A stretch of 35,347 nucleotides of DNA. Origin: Bacteroidia bacterium. Its GTDB lineage: Bacteria > Bacteroidota > Bacteroidia > Chitinophagales > UBA2359. Within the stretch, counting starts at the first letter, position 1; each line of letters begins with the position of its first letter. A model generated the notes under the pieces. That model searched no databases, was not told the origin of the DNA, and saw nothing but the letters and a program-made list of their open reading frames with translations. Shown here in pieces: positions 9,601 to 17,501 of the stretch. Location of the stretch: contig JAUHXA010000070.1 of the NCBI GenBank assembly GCA_030427245.1, positions 1-35,347 on the forward strand. The letters are read 5' to 3'. A program made the translations under genes and the position numbers.

Positions 9601-11073
9601 CTGCGCCGCCAAAGATTCTTCTTCATTCGCCAAGACTTCAATGCTCAATTTGTACTGAGCTTTGGGGCGAGGTCGTTCGGTGATTCCTTCAACGGCTTGA
9701 ATGATGTCGTCTCGTTTGAGTCGCTCCAAAAAAACTTCCGTATAAGCCATTTTTGCCGTTTCAAAAGCCAATTTGATTTCTGCAAAATATTCTTTTCGGT
9801 ACGCTAAAATCACCTTGCCTTTGGGGCGTTCTGTTCCTTCAAAAATGTGTTGAAGGGCTGCAATGAAGGTTTGCAGTTCTCGCTCGGGATGAAATTGAGG
9901 AGTGCCTTCCTGCAATGCTTTTTCACCAAAATCAAAAGGTCGGGTAAATGCTTCTTCTACTTGGTCTAAAATAACAATCAGGGGCTTTTGCAGCTTTTCT
10001 TCCATCTCCAACCAAAGGGTTTTCAGATTGGAGAATGCTTCAAAGGGAAAATTCAGGGCTTTTGCTTTGGGTGCTAACCCTTGTTTCATACTTTCCAACA
10101 AGCCCCATTTTTGATTTCGGCGAATATACAACACTTCATGTTGCACCTTCAATCTTGGAGTCAAACCACCCGCCAACAAGGAGGATTTTCCCACGCCCGA
10201 CTGACCATGTAAGTGAATGATGGCGGCTTTGGTTTGTGCGGTTTCTTTTTTTGCCGTGGCTTTCACCTTGTCGTACAATTCCCAAATCTGAAAATCTCGC
10301 CCAAAAAACAATTCGGCATCTTCTTCTCGAAACCACTCCAAATAGCGGTAAGGTTTTTCGGGTAGCGGATGCGGTGGGAGAGGAGGCAGGCTGAAAAGTG
10401 GGTCTTTGGCGGCAAAGGGTAAGTTCCACGTCCGAACTTTTGCTGCGCCTTCTCGCACGTAAAAATCCCACGGAAAGCGGTCAACAGCGGCTTGATGTCT
10501 ATTGGAAAACAACTTCCTCATAGAAGTTCCCCGCTTGATTTTGACTGAAGCGGCTGCCTCTCGAAACGACTGCCCGATTCCGTCTCCTGCTGCCAAGCTG
10601 TTGTAGAAATGTATGGCAAATTCGGTGGCTACTTCATCATCAATCGCTTGTGAGGTGGCTATTACTGCCCCAACATTTGCCTTCAATAAATTGTCGACTT
10701 GATTCTGCGTAGAACAGCCATTCAAAAACACCAATTCCAATCCGCTTTGCTGCCCTAAAAAATCTGCAAAGCCATCTGCATGAGCCAATTGCACTCGCTC
10801 TTTGTTTTCGGTTTCCAGTGCCAGATGGTCGCCTCCTGCATGTCCTCCAAAATGGAAAACGGCAATTTGTCGAGGATATTTGTTGAAGACTTCCAATATT
10901 TTGTCCACTGTTGCTTCCTTCAATATCTCGATTCGACACAATCGTCCTTCAATTTTTTGCAGCACGTTTTGTACTTTTTGACATTCAGTATCCAAATTGC
11001 GGAGGAAATGGGCTTCGTTGGTGGTGTTATTGGCGAAAGCTAAGAAGATGATGGGTTTGGCTGGATTTGGCAT
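6622..11073 (-). CDS. CHAT protease - nSTAND1 ATPase - WD40 repeat protein
   Basis: This is a 1483-residue multidomain protein. The N-terminal CHAT (caspase-like) domain has a complete dyad: His78 in FHFGGHAGG and Cys120 in FLNGCSTQ. A proline-rich linker precedes an nSTAND1-type NTPase, recognisable by PYRYLEWFREEDAELFFGR, Walker A GQSGVGKS (290-297) and Walker B LIVILDQVEE (365-374). From about residue 780 to the end there are many WD40 blades, the clearest being LAFSPDGKRLASASEDGSVKVW, VAWSADGIHLLTASEDATARVW and DFGVKIWSLEGELLAELEGH. By family logic the WD40 part senses a ligand, the ATPase oligomerises, and the CHAT protease is the effector. The ATG at 11073 is used; an in-frame TTG at 11106 would add 11 residues. 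The residues are intact, so it is likely active. The target is unknown. Confidence 0.9.
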   Translation of the reverse strand: MPNPAKPIIFLAFANNTTNEAHFLRNLDTECQKVQNVLQKIEGRLCRIEILKEATVDKILEVFNKYPRQIAVFHFGGHAGGDHLALETENKERVQLAHADGFADFLGQQSGLELVFLNGCSTQNQVDNLLKANVGAVIATSQAIDDEVATEFAIHFYNSLAAGDGIGQSFREAAASVKIKRGTSMRKLFSNRHQAAVDRFPWDFYVREGAAKVRTWNLPFAAKDPLFSLPPLPPHPLPEKPYRYLEWFREEDAELFFGRDFQIWELYDKVKATAKKETAQTKAAIIHLHGQSGVGKSSLLAGGLTPRLKVQHEVLYIRRNQKWGLLESMKQGLAPKAKALNFPFEAFSNLKTLWLEMEEKLQKPLIVILDQVEEAFTRPFDFGEKALQEGTPQFHPERELQTFIAALQHIFEGTERPKGKVILAYRKEYFAEIKLAFETAKMAYTEVFLERLKRDDIIQAVEGITERPRPKAQYKLSIEVLANEEESLAAQIADDLLKDPESPIAPVLQILLSRLWEMAQAENAEKPVFRWAMYRQLTNEGLWMDSFLRMQLKKIEALKEAAMTEARKSGLILDLLASHVTDLGTATSQQRKELMLLYAHKSHLLPQLLNKLQEFYLLIDPNQNTDKARQKTRLAHDTLAKWVVHTYNSSNTLGQQARRVLRNQLDFNQFSLEMRPLNLQDIQLVEKGRSGMRKWTPDELHLMLCSKALSGMLQDQTVAYRLAEYAHTQLQANALSKRAFFQTFYKAPLYQKLKNVNGAKDLVFSPKEEAVLVMKGHAKAQLYNSEGKVKATLQDSEQMAMACFSSDGKIAALDTSLQLKLWKTNGQQLMKVSIAEANTDSTERRFRSKRFAKVAKGKEEGKCWNQPLLHYLDIQFSADNQQIHLLKRNAIVEVFDLSGTALQTFGEEQESLEVAAFRPHAEGLQVLYVQDKALFLWEINSDKPPLKLSVSFEVEALRFDESDNIVALWGGKTLQLVNLETLEEIGSKVFDEELTTLAVCNKHEKELQIVASFGYANLKWLNEKLEEVVDLSGDMQRINRLMWSRDRRRIWALANGQVYQWRLEVNFWEEMTWEKEVIQDLVIHPKTKTLLMAQPQRLALKDLENNSVQSYSFEETNFRERFAEIVAFSPDGNTFATAGDSTPIRLWNKSLEEITPSAAKNTMRSISLAQLQDEAMQNFFSLTAKEQQDKMKELEEQVLAEVGHKAVVTDLAFSPDGKRLASASEDGSVKVWRVADGQRILNVEGKKIEELVAQLMREFDPKRQDQYIEQSEEAYSNPASPRETPTLPPSTDSTPLGAKGHDKTVWSVAWSADGIHLLTASEDATARVWNVKGQEILRLSSTNGNPILQAAFVGESLQSGFLTADTRGFLTFWDGKGQILWQKEAHRGAINCLRLSPDRTHFLTASDDFGVKIWSLEGELLAELEGHRAAVISADFAAEDGSLVYSASKDGCVRKWLVDMDAIVERAGKLYELGKEERREFGI

Positions 11074-11566
11074 AGTGAGGATTTCATTGGATGAAGCTGT
11101 TTTCAAAAATTAAGATAGAGAAGAATGTGAAAAATAATAAATATGGATAAAATCATTCTACCAATCTACATGTATTTATCCCGAAAGTTCGTACTTTTTT
11201 AGAAGAGAATATTCAATCGAGCATTTTTTTTTCTGACTTGCGAGCAAAGTAATCCCCTGCAAACGATACCTAATAGAAGTTCAGATTCAAATGCAAAAAC
11301 CAGATTCAAAGAAGTAGGTGGTCTAAATATAAATGGATCAAAAAAATTGCAGCTCATTTTTGTTATACCAAATTGGCGTTAATGAATGTGAAATTGCGGT
11401 CAAAAAAATTAATTTCACAGGTCGTTTTTCGCTTTTCCTATTTCTTTTGGTATTATTGTCACTTGAAACAGACTTGAAGGGCAAGGTAAATGATGAAGTT
11501 TGCTGATTTTTGTATTGTGTCGAAGCAAATAAACAACAGAACAAACTATAAAATAATAAGTCTCTT
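11074..11566. other. Intergenic region between the CHAT gene and the peptide importer operon
   Basis: These 493 bases separate two divergent genes and must hold both promoters and leaders. I see no convincing coding frame, hairpin or TAnnTTTG element with a properly spaced TTG. A minus-strand open frame at 11338-11652 crosses the lipoprotein signal sequence of the next gene and does not look coding. Confidence 0.6.
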
Positions 11567-13543
11567 ATGAAACAATTCAACAACAATTTTAAGCTGATGT
11601 GCTTGTGTATGTTGGCAATCGGTTTTTTAATCGCTTGTGGCAGTAGCAGCACAGACTATGAGGTAGTTGATACAGGTGAATCAACTACCAACACAAAAAA
11701 AAGTTTTGCAGTAGATGAAAGTGGGGCAGATCCTTCGGTTTCTGCTGAGCTGGGAGGTAAAGGTTTTGGAGCGATAGCAGATACACTGGGTTTTGTGACA
11801 AGTGGTGAGTTTAACAAAGTCGGTACAACAGAAGCCAAAAAAGGAGGAAGCATTACAATGGCTTGGATTGACATGCCTAAAACGCTCCGATATATTGGGA
11901 AGGATGCGAATACAACCCAAAATTGGATTGTAAGTAGCTTGGTTTATGAGGGCTTATTGGGGCAAAATACACAGACCCAAGAATTTTTACCTGCTTTGGC
12001 TTCGCATTGGAAAATTTCGGAAGACAATATGACTTATTGGTTTCGTATTGACCCTCGTGCTCGTTGGGCAGATGGGAAGCCTGTGGTGGCAGAAGATGTG
12101 GTGGAAAGTTGGAAAATTCGAGTAGATCCTGGCATTGAGTCTCCTTCTACGAACGGTACTTATTCAGAAAACTACGAAGAACCGAAAGCACTGAGCAAGT
12201 ACATGGTAGAGTTGAAATTGAAGAAAGAAAACTGGCGTAGTATCTTGTATTTTAGTGGTATGCCGATTTTTCCAGCACACTATTTGAAGCGTGCAGAAGG
12301 AGGAGCAGGTTTTATCAAAAAATATCAGTGGGAAATGATTCCTGGTTCAGGAGCTTATGAATTGGATTTGCAGCGTTCGCCTCGAAATGAACAAGTGGTA
12401 TTGAAGCGCAGATCAGATTATTGGGGCGATGCCCATCCTTCAAATGTGGGTTTGTACAATTTTGATGAAGTGAAATTCATCAAAGTAGCAGACGATAAAT
12501 TGCGTTTTGAGAAATTCAAAAAAGGTGAATTTGATTTGTATCAAGTAGGTCGAGCGCAATGGTGGGTTGAAGAACTGAATGCTGAAAAATTGGATGAAGT
12601 CAAACGGGGTTTGATTCAGAAACGCAAGATTTACAACTTTGAAGCTTCCGGGTTTTCGGGCTTGGCCTTCAATATGCGAGAAGCTCCCTTCAATGATATC
12701 AAGGTTCGTCAGGCGTTTGGTTATCTATGGAATATTCCAGAACTGAATGAAAAATTGTTTTTCAATGAGTATGCTCAATGTGTATCTTATTTTGAAGGAA
12801 CACCCTTTGCGAATCCAAACAATCCTGAACCTACTTACAATCCCGATACAGCCATCAAATTGCTTGAAGAAGCGGGATGGAAGAAAAAAGAAGGTGAAAA
12901 ATATTTGACCAATAACAAGGGAGAAATTTTTGAAGTGGATATGGATATTCTTCAAAGTTTGGAAAGAATTTTTACTCCCCTTCAACAAGACTTGGCGAAG
13001 GCAGGAATCAAATTGAACTTGGTGATTACGGATCCTCAGACTCGCTTCAACAAAGTATTGGAACGTCAATTTAAATTGGGCTATCAAAGTTGGGGAGGGC
13101 TGAACATCCCAAATCCCGAAACTTCGATGCACTCCAAATATGCCGATCCTCCACAAACCAACAATATCACAGGGTTGAAATCTCCTGAGATTGACAAATT
13201 GTGTGAGCGTTATGATGAATCATGGGATCCCGAAGAACGCAAGCAAATCTTGCGAGATATTGATAGTATTGCAGTGAGTACACAGCAGTATGCTTTTGGT
13301 TGGGGAGCGCCCTATACCTTCCGTTGTGCCTATTGGAACAAGTTTGATATGCCTGAATGGGGATTTCCTTATCAGGGTAATTTGAACTACGAATATGTAT
13401 TTGCTTCTTGGTGGTTTGATGAAGAAAAAGCGGCACTCGTCGAAAAAGCGAGAAAGGATGAAAGTATTACTATTCCTACTAAACCTGTAGAAGTAGATTA
13501 TTGGGGGCGTAAGAGTGGAGTAGTTTCGCAGCCGAATCCGTAA
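11567..13543 (+). CDS. Peptide ABC transporter substrate-binding lipoprotein, copy 1
   Basis: This family 5 (OppA/DppA/YejA-type) solute-binding protein has a lipoprotein signal with lipobox LIAC, Cys24 being the lipidation site, so it should be anchored in a membrane facing the periplasm. A low-complexity linker and an unusual extension (ESGADPSVSAELGGKGFGAI) precede the binding fold. Family landmarks are WIVSSLVYEGLLG, FLPALASHWKISEDNMTYWF and RWADGKPVVAEDVVESW. Its 658 residues are longer than the typical ~540. The next gene is a close paralogue, and two permeases follow, so it is the receptor of an oligopeptide-type importer. The ligand is not predictable. Confidence 0.88.
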   Translation: MKQFNNNFKLMCLCMLAIGFLIACGSSSTDYEVVDTGESTTNTKKSFAVDESGADPSVSAELGGKGFGAIADTLGFVTSGEFNKVGTTEAKKGGSITMAWIDMPKTLRYIGKDANTTQNWIVSSLVYEGLLGQNTQTQEFLPALASHWKISEDNMTYWFRIDPRARWADGKPVVAEDVVESWKIRVDPGIESPSTNGTYSENYEEPKALSKYMVELKLKKENWRSILYFSGMPIFPAHYLKRAEGGAGFIKKYQWEMIPGSGAYELDLQRSPRNEQVVLKRRSDYWGDAHPSNVGLYNFDEVKFIKVADDKLRFEKFKKGEFDLYQVGRAQWWVEELNAEKLDEVKRGLIQKRKIYNFEASGFSGLAFNMREAPFNDIKVRQAFGYLWNIPELNEKLFFNEYAQCVSYFEGTPFANPNNPEPTYNPDTAIKLLEEAGWKKKEGEKYLTNNKGEIFEVDMDILQSLERIFTPLQQDLAKAGIKLNLVITDPQTRFNKVLERQFKLGYQSWGGLNIPNPETSMHSKYADPPQTNNITGLKSPEIDKLCERYDESWDPEERKQILRDIDSIAVSTQQYAFGWGAPYTFRCAYWNKFDMPEWGFPYQGNLNYEYVFASWWFDEEKAALVEKARKDESITIPTKPVEVDYWGRKSGVVSQPNP

Positions 13544-13587
13544 AGGAAATTCAAAGCTGAAACCCAAAAAAAGGAGCTTTCAGGAGA

Positions 13588-13620
13588 ATATCTGTTAGAT
13601 TTTTGAAATCTAACAGATAT
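13588..13620. repeat. Perfect 15-bp inverted repeat between the two binding-protein genes
   Basis: The arms 13588-13602 and 13606-13620 are perfectly complementary with a TTG loop. The hairpin starts 45 bases after the first stop codon and ends 18 bases before the second start codon. No T-run follows, so it is not a classic terminator. It could stabilise the upstream mRNA end, partially attenuate the operon, or be an inserted REP-like palindrome. Confidence 0.7.
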
Positions 13621-13637
13621 ATCCCCACATTAAAAAT

Positions 13638-15638
13638 ATGTTCAAAAAATTAATACAAACACTTATGCAAACTATAAAGACTCAACTTCAATGGATAGGG
13701 ATGTTGTTTTTGATAATGGGAATCTTCTCTGCCTGTGGTGGTGGAAGTAGTCAGTACGAACCTGCTGTGGTGACGGAAGATGCCAACAACAAAAAGACCT
13801 TTGAAGTAGATGAAAGTGGTGCGGATCCTTCTGTGAGTGCTGAATTGGGCGGAAAAGGCTTTGGAGCGATAGCAGATACTTTGGGATTTGTGACGAGTAG
13901 TGACTTCAATGTGGCGGGTACTCCTGAAGCCAAAAAAGGAGGCGAAATCGTCATGGCTTGGCAAGACATGCCTAAAACACTTCGATACATCGGTAAGGAT
14001 GCGAATACGTCTGAGAATTGGATTGTAAGTAGTTTGGTGTATGAAGGTTTGTTGGGCAACAACACCAAAACGCAAGAGTTTTTACCTGCTTTGGCTTCGC
14101 ACTGGAAAGTATCGGAAGATAACATGACCTATTGGTTTCGCATAGACCCTCGTGCAAGATGGGCAGACGGTCAGCCTGTAGTAGCAGAGGATGTGGTGGA
14201 AAGCTGGAAAATCCGAATAGATCCAGGTATTGAATCGCCTTCTACCAATGGTACTTATTCAGAAAACTACGAAGAGCCAAAAGTATTGAGTAAGTACATG
14301 GTGGAGCTGAAGTTGAAGAAAGAAAACTGGCGTAGCATTTTGTATTTCAGCGGAATGCCGATTTTTCCTGCTCACTATTTGAAGCGAGTAGAAGGCGGTG
14401 CGGGGTTCATCAAGAAGTATCAGTGGGAAATGATTCCTGGTTCTGGTCCTTATGAGTTGGATTTGCAGCGTTCTCCACGAAACGAGCAGATTGTATTGAA
14501 GCGCAGAGCCGATTATTGGGGTTATCAACATCCTGCAAATGAAGGATTGTATAATTTTGACAACATCAAATTCATCAAAGTAGCAGACGACAAGTTGCGT
14601 TTTGAGAAATTTAAGAAAGGGGAATTTGACTTGTATCAAGTCGGACGAGCCCAATGGTGGGTAGAGGAATTGAATGCTGAAAAAATTGATGAAATCAAGC
14701 GGGGTTTGATTCAAAAATGCAAAATTTACAACTTTGAAGCTTCGGGTTTTTCTGGCTTGGGCTTCAATACAAGGGAGGAACCCTTCAATGACATTCGTGT
14801 GAGGCAAGCCTTTGGTTATCTGTGGAATATTGACGAATTAAACGAAAAATTGTTCTTCAATGAATACGCCAAATGCTCTTCCTATTTTGAAGGAACACCC
14901 TTTGCGAGTCGCAGCAATGCGAAGCCGACTTATGATCCCGACAAGGCGATTGCGCTTTTGGAGGAAGCAGGTTGGAAAAAAACAGATGGCAGCAAATGGT
15001 TGACCAATAATAAAGGAGAAATTTTTGAAGTAGATATGGATATTCTTCAAAGTTTTGAACGTATTTTTACGCCTTTGCAGCAAGACCTCGAAAAAGCAGG
15101 TATCAAGTTTAATTTGGTAATTACCGATCCTCAAACTCAATTTACCAAAATATTGGAGCGTCAATTCAAGGTGGCGTATATGAGTTGGGGAGGATTGAAC
15201 ATTCCGAATCCCGAAACTTCCATGCACTCTAAATATGCTGATCCTCCACAAACCAACAATATTGGAGGAATGAAAGTCCCTGAAGTGGACCAACTTTGTG
15301 AGAAGTATGATGAATCTTGGGATCCAATGGAACGCCAAAATATTCTGCAAAAGATTGACAGTATTGCGTATGCAGGTCAATACTATGCTTTTGGTTGGGG
15401 GGCACCTTATACTTTCCGATGTGCCTATTGGAACAAATACGACATGCCTGAATGGGGATTGCCTTATCAAGCCAATCTGAACTATGAGTATGTATTTGCT
15501 TCTTGGTGGTTTGACGAAGAAAAGGCTGCATTACTTGAAAAAGCGAAAAAAGATGAAAGTATTACGATTCCTACCAATCCTGTAGAGGTAGATTATTGGG
15601 GACGTAAAAGTGGAGTGGTTTCGCAGCCGAATCCATAG
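13638..15638 (+). CDS. Peptide ABC transporter substrate-binding lipoprotein, copy 2 (tandem paralogue)
   Basis: This 666-residue protein is nearly collinear with the preceding one over its whole mature length, sharing long identical blocks such as ESGADPSVSAELGGKGFGAI, KENWRSILYFSGMPIFPAHY and EVDYWGRKSGVVSQPNP. Its lipobox is FSAC, with Cys33 lipidated. The signal segment and linker differ most, while the family 5 binding fold is conserved. It is a recent tandem duplication, with differences spread through the binding domain (for example NNPEPTYNPD against SNAKPTYDPD). The duplicated receptors may broaden ligand range or raise dosage. It lies 85 bases upstream of the first permease gene. 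Confidence 0.88.
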   Translation: MFKKLIQTLMQTIKTQLQWIGMLFLIMGIFSACGGGSSQYEPAVVTEDANNKKTFEVDESGADPSVSAELGGKGFGAIADTLGFVTSSDFNVAGTPEAKKGGEIVMAWQDMPKTLRYIGKDANTSENWIVSSLVYEGLLGNNTKTQEFLPALASHWKVSEDNMTYWFRIDPRARWADGQPVVAEDVVESWKIRIDPGIESPSTNGTYSENYEEPKVLSKYMVELKLKKENWRSILYFSGMPIFPAHYLKRVEGGAGFIKKYQWEMIPGSGPYELDLQRSPRNEQIVLKRRADYWGYQHPANEGLYNFDNIKFIKVADDKLRFEKFKKGEFDLYQVGRAQWWVEELNAEKIDEIKRGLIQKCKIYNFEASGFSGLGFNTREEPFNDIRVRQAFGYLWNIDELNEKLFFNEYAKCSSYFEGTPFASRSNAKPTYDPDKAIALLEEAGWKKTDGSKWLTNNKGEIFEVDMDILQSFERIFTPLQQDLEKAGIKFNLVITDPQTQFTKILERQFKVAYMSWGGLNIPNPETSMHSKYADPPQTNNIGGMKVPEVDQLCEKYDESWDPMERQNILQKIDSIAYAGQYYAFGWGAPYTFRCAYWNKYDMPEWGLPYQANLNYEYVFASWWFDEEKAALLEKAKKDESITIPTNPVEVDYWGRKSGVVSQPNP

Positions 15639-15654
15639 ATACTTTCAAAACCTG

Positions 15655-15675
15655 TCCCGACACGACAATTCGGGA
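15655..15675. repeat. Small hairpin between binding protein and permease genes
   Basis: TCCCGA at 15655-15660 can pair with TCGGGA at 15670-15675 over a 9-base loop. It is GC-rich relative to its surroundings and lies just after the second binding-protein gene. It could mark differential expression of receptor versus permease. The stem is only 6 bp, so this is tentative. Confidence 0.35.
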
Positions 15676-15723
15676 TTCAAAACTCAAAATCAAACTCAAT
15701 AAAAAAAGTAAACTCAAAGAACG

Positions 15724-17436
15724 ATGTTCAAATACATACTAAAGCGTTTGTTGTTAATGATTCCGACCTTTATTGGAGCGACTTTATTGGTCTTTCTGAT
15801 ATTGGCTTTGGTGCCAGGTGGTCCGTTTGAACGGGCAGTTTTTCAGATTCAAGCGGCACAAATGTCGTCTGGTGAAGGCGGCGGTGGCGGTAGTAGTGTG
15901 GAAGGGAGTAGCCAACTTTCGCCCGAAGTATTGGATCAACTTCAACGACAGTATGGTTTGGACAAACCCTTGATGGTTCGCTATTTGATTTGGTTGGGAT
16001 TGTATCCTCGTGAAACCAAAAGCAAAAAAGTCGCTTACGATAAGCCTTTTAGAGAAAACTTGGAGTACTTCAAAACGGGCAAACGCAGCAGAACGTATGA
16101 ATTGCAGCGTTGGGTACGTGTGCGAAAAGAAGGAGGTAAAGACATCGTTGAAGTTAGTGGCGTAGGGACAGACTTCAAAGTTGATAAAGGCGAGTTTAGC
16201 AGATTTCCCGAATTGCCTTTTGCAGACAATATTCCCAAATGGTTTCCAAATGAGGAATGGAAAGTGAAGGAAGTAGTGGATGTGTATGAGGTGAAAGACA
16301 CGAGTGCCAATGTGACAAAAAGTATTCAAGTGGGTAAAGATTTTGAAGTGTCTTTCTTTGTTAAATCTACCGAAACTCCTACGATTCAAGAAGATGGCAA
16401 GCCCGAAGGCTACAATAAAGTGACTTGGGTGAGGGTGACACCTGACAATGGTGGATTGAAAACGGAAGAAGGTGTAGTGACTTCAAGAATCAGTCGAAAT
16501 GGGGATAAGGTTTCAACGCATTTGATGCAATCTGATGGCAGCATCAAGAAAGTGAAATACGAGCGTGACAAGCAAATGTATGACTACATCGAGACATGGA
16601 AACCTGCCTCAAGTTGGCAAAAAACGGTGACAGAACAATTGGCAAACCCCACACAGACAGCGTTTAGTGGTATTTTTACAGGAGATTTTGGCACATCGTA
16701 TGTCTATGACCAACCTGTTTTGACCCTAATTGGAGAACGCCTACATATTTCTTTGTTTTTCGGCTTGATTGGGTTTATTTTGAGTTATATGATTTGCATT
16801 CCTTTAGGCATTTTCAAAGCCATCAAGCACGGTTCTAAATTTGACTTTATATCGAGTGCAATTGTGTTTATGGGCTATGCAACACCTGGTTATGCCTTTG
16901 GTGCTTTGATGTTGGTACTGTTTGGAGGAGGGAGCTTTTTAGATATTTTCCCCCTTGGTGGATTTCACTCACCTACTGAAGTTTGGGAACAAATGAGTTG
17001 GTGGGAAAAGGTACTTGACCAATTGCACCATACTTTCTTACCTGTACTATCCTATATGGTGAGTGCGTTTGCTACACTGACCTTGTTGATGAAAAATTCA
17101 TTGATGGAAAACTTGGGACAAGATTACATTCGTACTGCTTATGCTAAGGGACTGCCCGAAAAGAAAATCATTTTTTCTCATGCAGTTCGCAACTCTTTGA
17201 TTCCTATCGCTACGGGAATCGGTGGTTTGATTGGTGTTTTCTTTGCAGGTTCGCTGCTGATTGAGAAAGTGTTTAATATAGATGGTATTGCACTTTTGGG
17301 CTTTCAGGCGGTCGTGTCGGTAGATTATCCGATTTTCTTGGGTTTTCTGGTGTTTAGTATCATCATTTTGGTACTCGGTAATTTGATTTCGGATATATGC
17401 TATATGCTGATTGACCCACGAATCAAACTGGATTAA
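15724..17436 (+). CDS. YejB/OppB-like peptide ABC transporter permease with large periplasmic insertion
   Basis: This is an inner-membrane subunit of an oligopeptide-type importer. TM1 is at residues about 8-30, followed by ALVPGGPFERAVFQIQA, a sequence typical of YejB. The normal first-loop sequence QYGLDKPLMVRYLIWLGLY (77-95) should lead almost directly to GDFGTSYVYDQPV, but here that motif is at 320-332. About 220 residues of hydrophilic, charged sequence lie between them. The C-terminal half has the remaining membrane segments and the EAA-type loop for the ATPase (DYIRTAYAKGLPEKKIIFSH). The total of 570 residues compares with roughly 310-360 in usual relatives. It follows the two receptors and precedes the partner permease. 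Confidence 0.88.
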   Translation: MFKYILKRLLLMIPTFIGATLLVFLILALVPGGPFERAVFQIQAAQMSSGEGGGGGSSVEGSSQLSPEVLDQLQRQYGLDKPLMVRYLIWLGLYPRETKSKKVAYDKPFRENLEYFKTGKRSRTYELQRWVRVRKEGGKDIVEVSGVGTDFKVDKGEFSRFPELPFADNIPKWFPNEEWKVKEVVDVYEVKDTSANVTKSIQVGKDFEVSFFVKSTETPTIQEDGKPEGYNKVTWVRVTPDNGGLKTEEGVVTSRISRNGDKVSTHLMQSDGSIKKVKYERDKQMYDYIETWKPASSWQKTVTEQLANPTQTAFSGIFTGDFGTSYVYDQPVLTLIGERLHISLFFGLIGFILSYMICIPLGIFKAIKHGSKFDFISSAIVFMGYATPGYAFGALMLVLFGGGSFLDIFPLGGFHSPTEVWEQMSWWEKVLDQLHHTFLPVLSYMVSAFATLTLLMKNSLMENLGQDYIRTAYAKGLPEKKIIFSHAVRNSLIPIATGIGGLIGVFFAGSLLIEKVFNIDGIALLGFQAVVSVDYPIFLGFLVFSIIILVLGNLISDICYMLIDPRIKLD

Positions 17437-17501
17437 TCGCTGGTGGAAACTCAAATTCTGAATCAATCAATCAATTTCTAATTTTACTAAGAAAGAACAA
17501 A

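Noticed and set aside
11338-11652. Minus-strand open frame across the start of the first binding protein
   Set aside because: It is antisense to the lipoprotein signal sequence, has no recognisable motif, and most of its length is AT-rich intergenic DNA.
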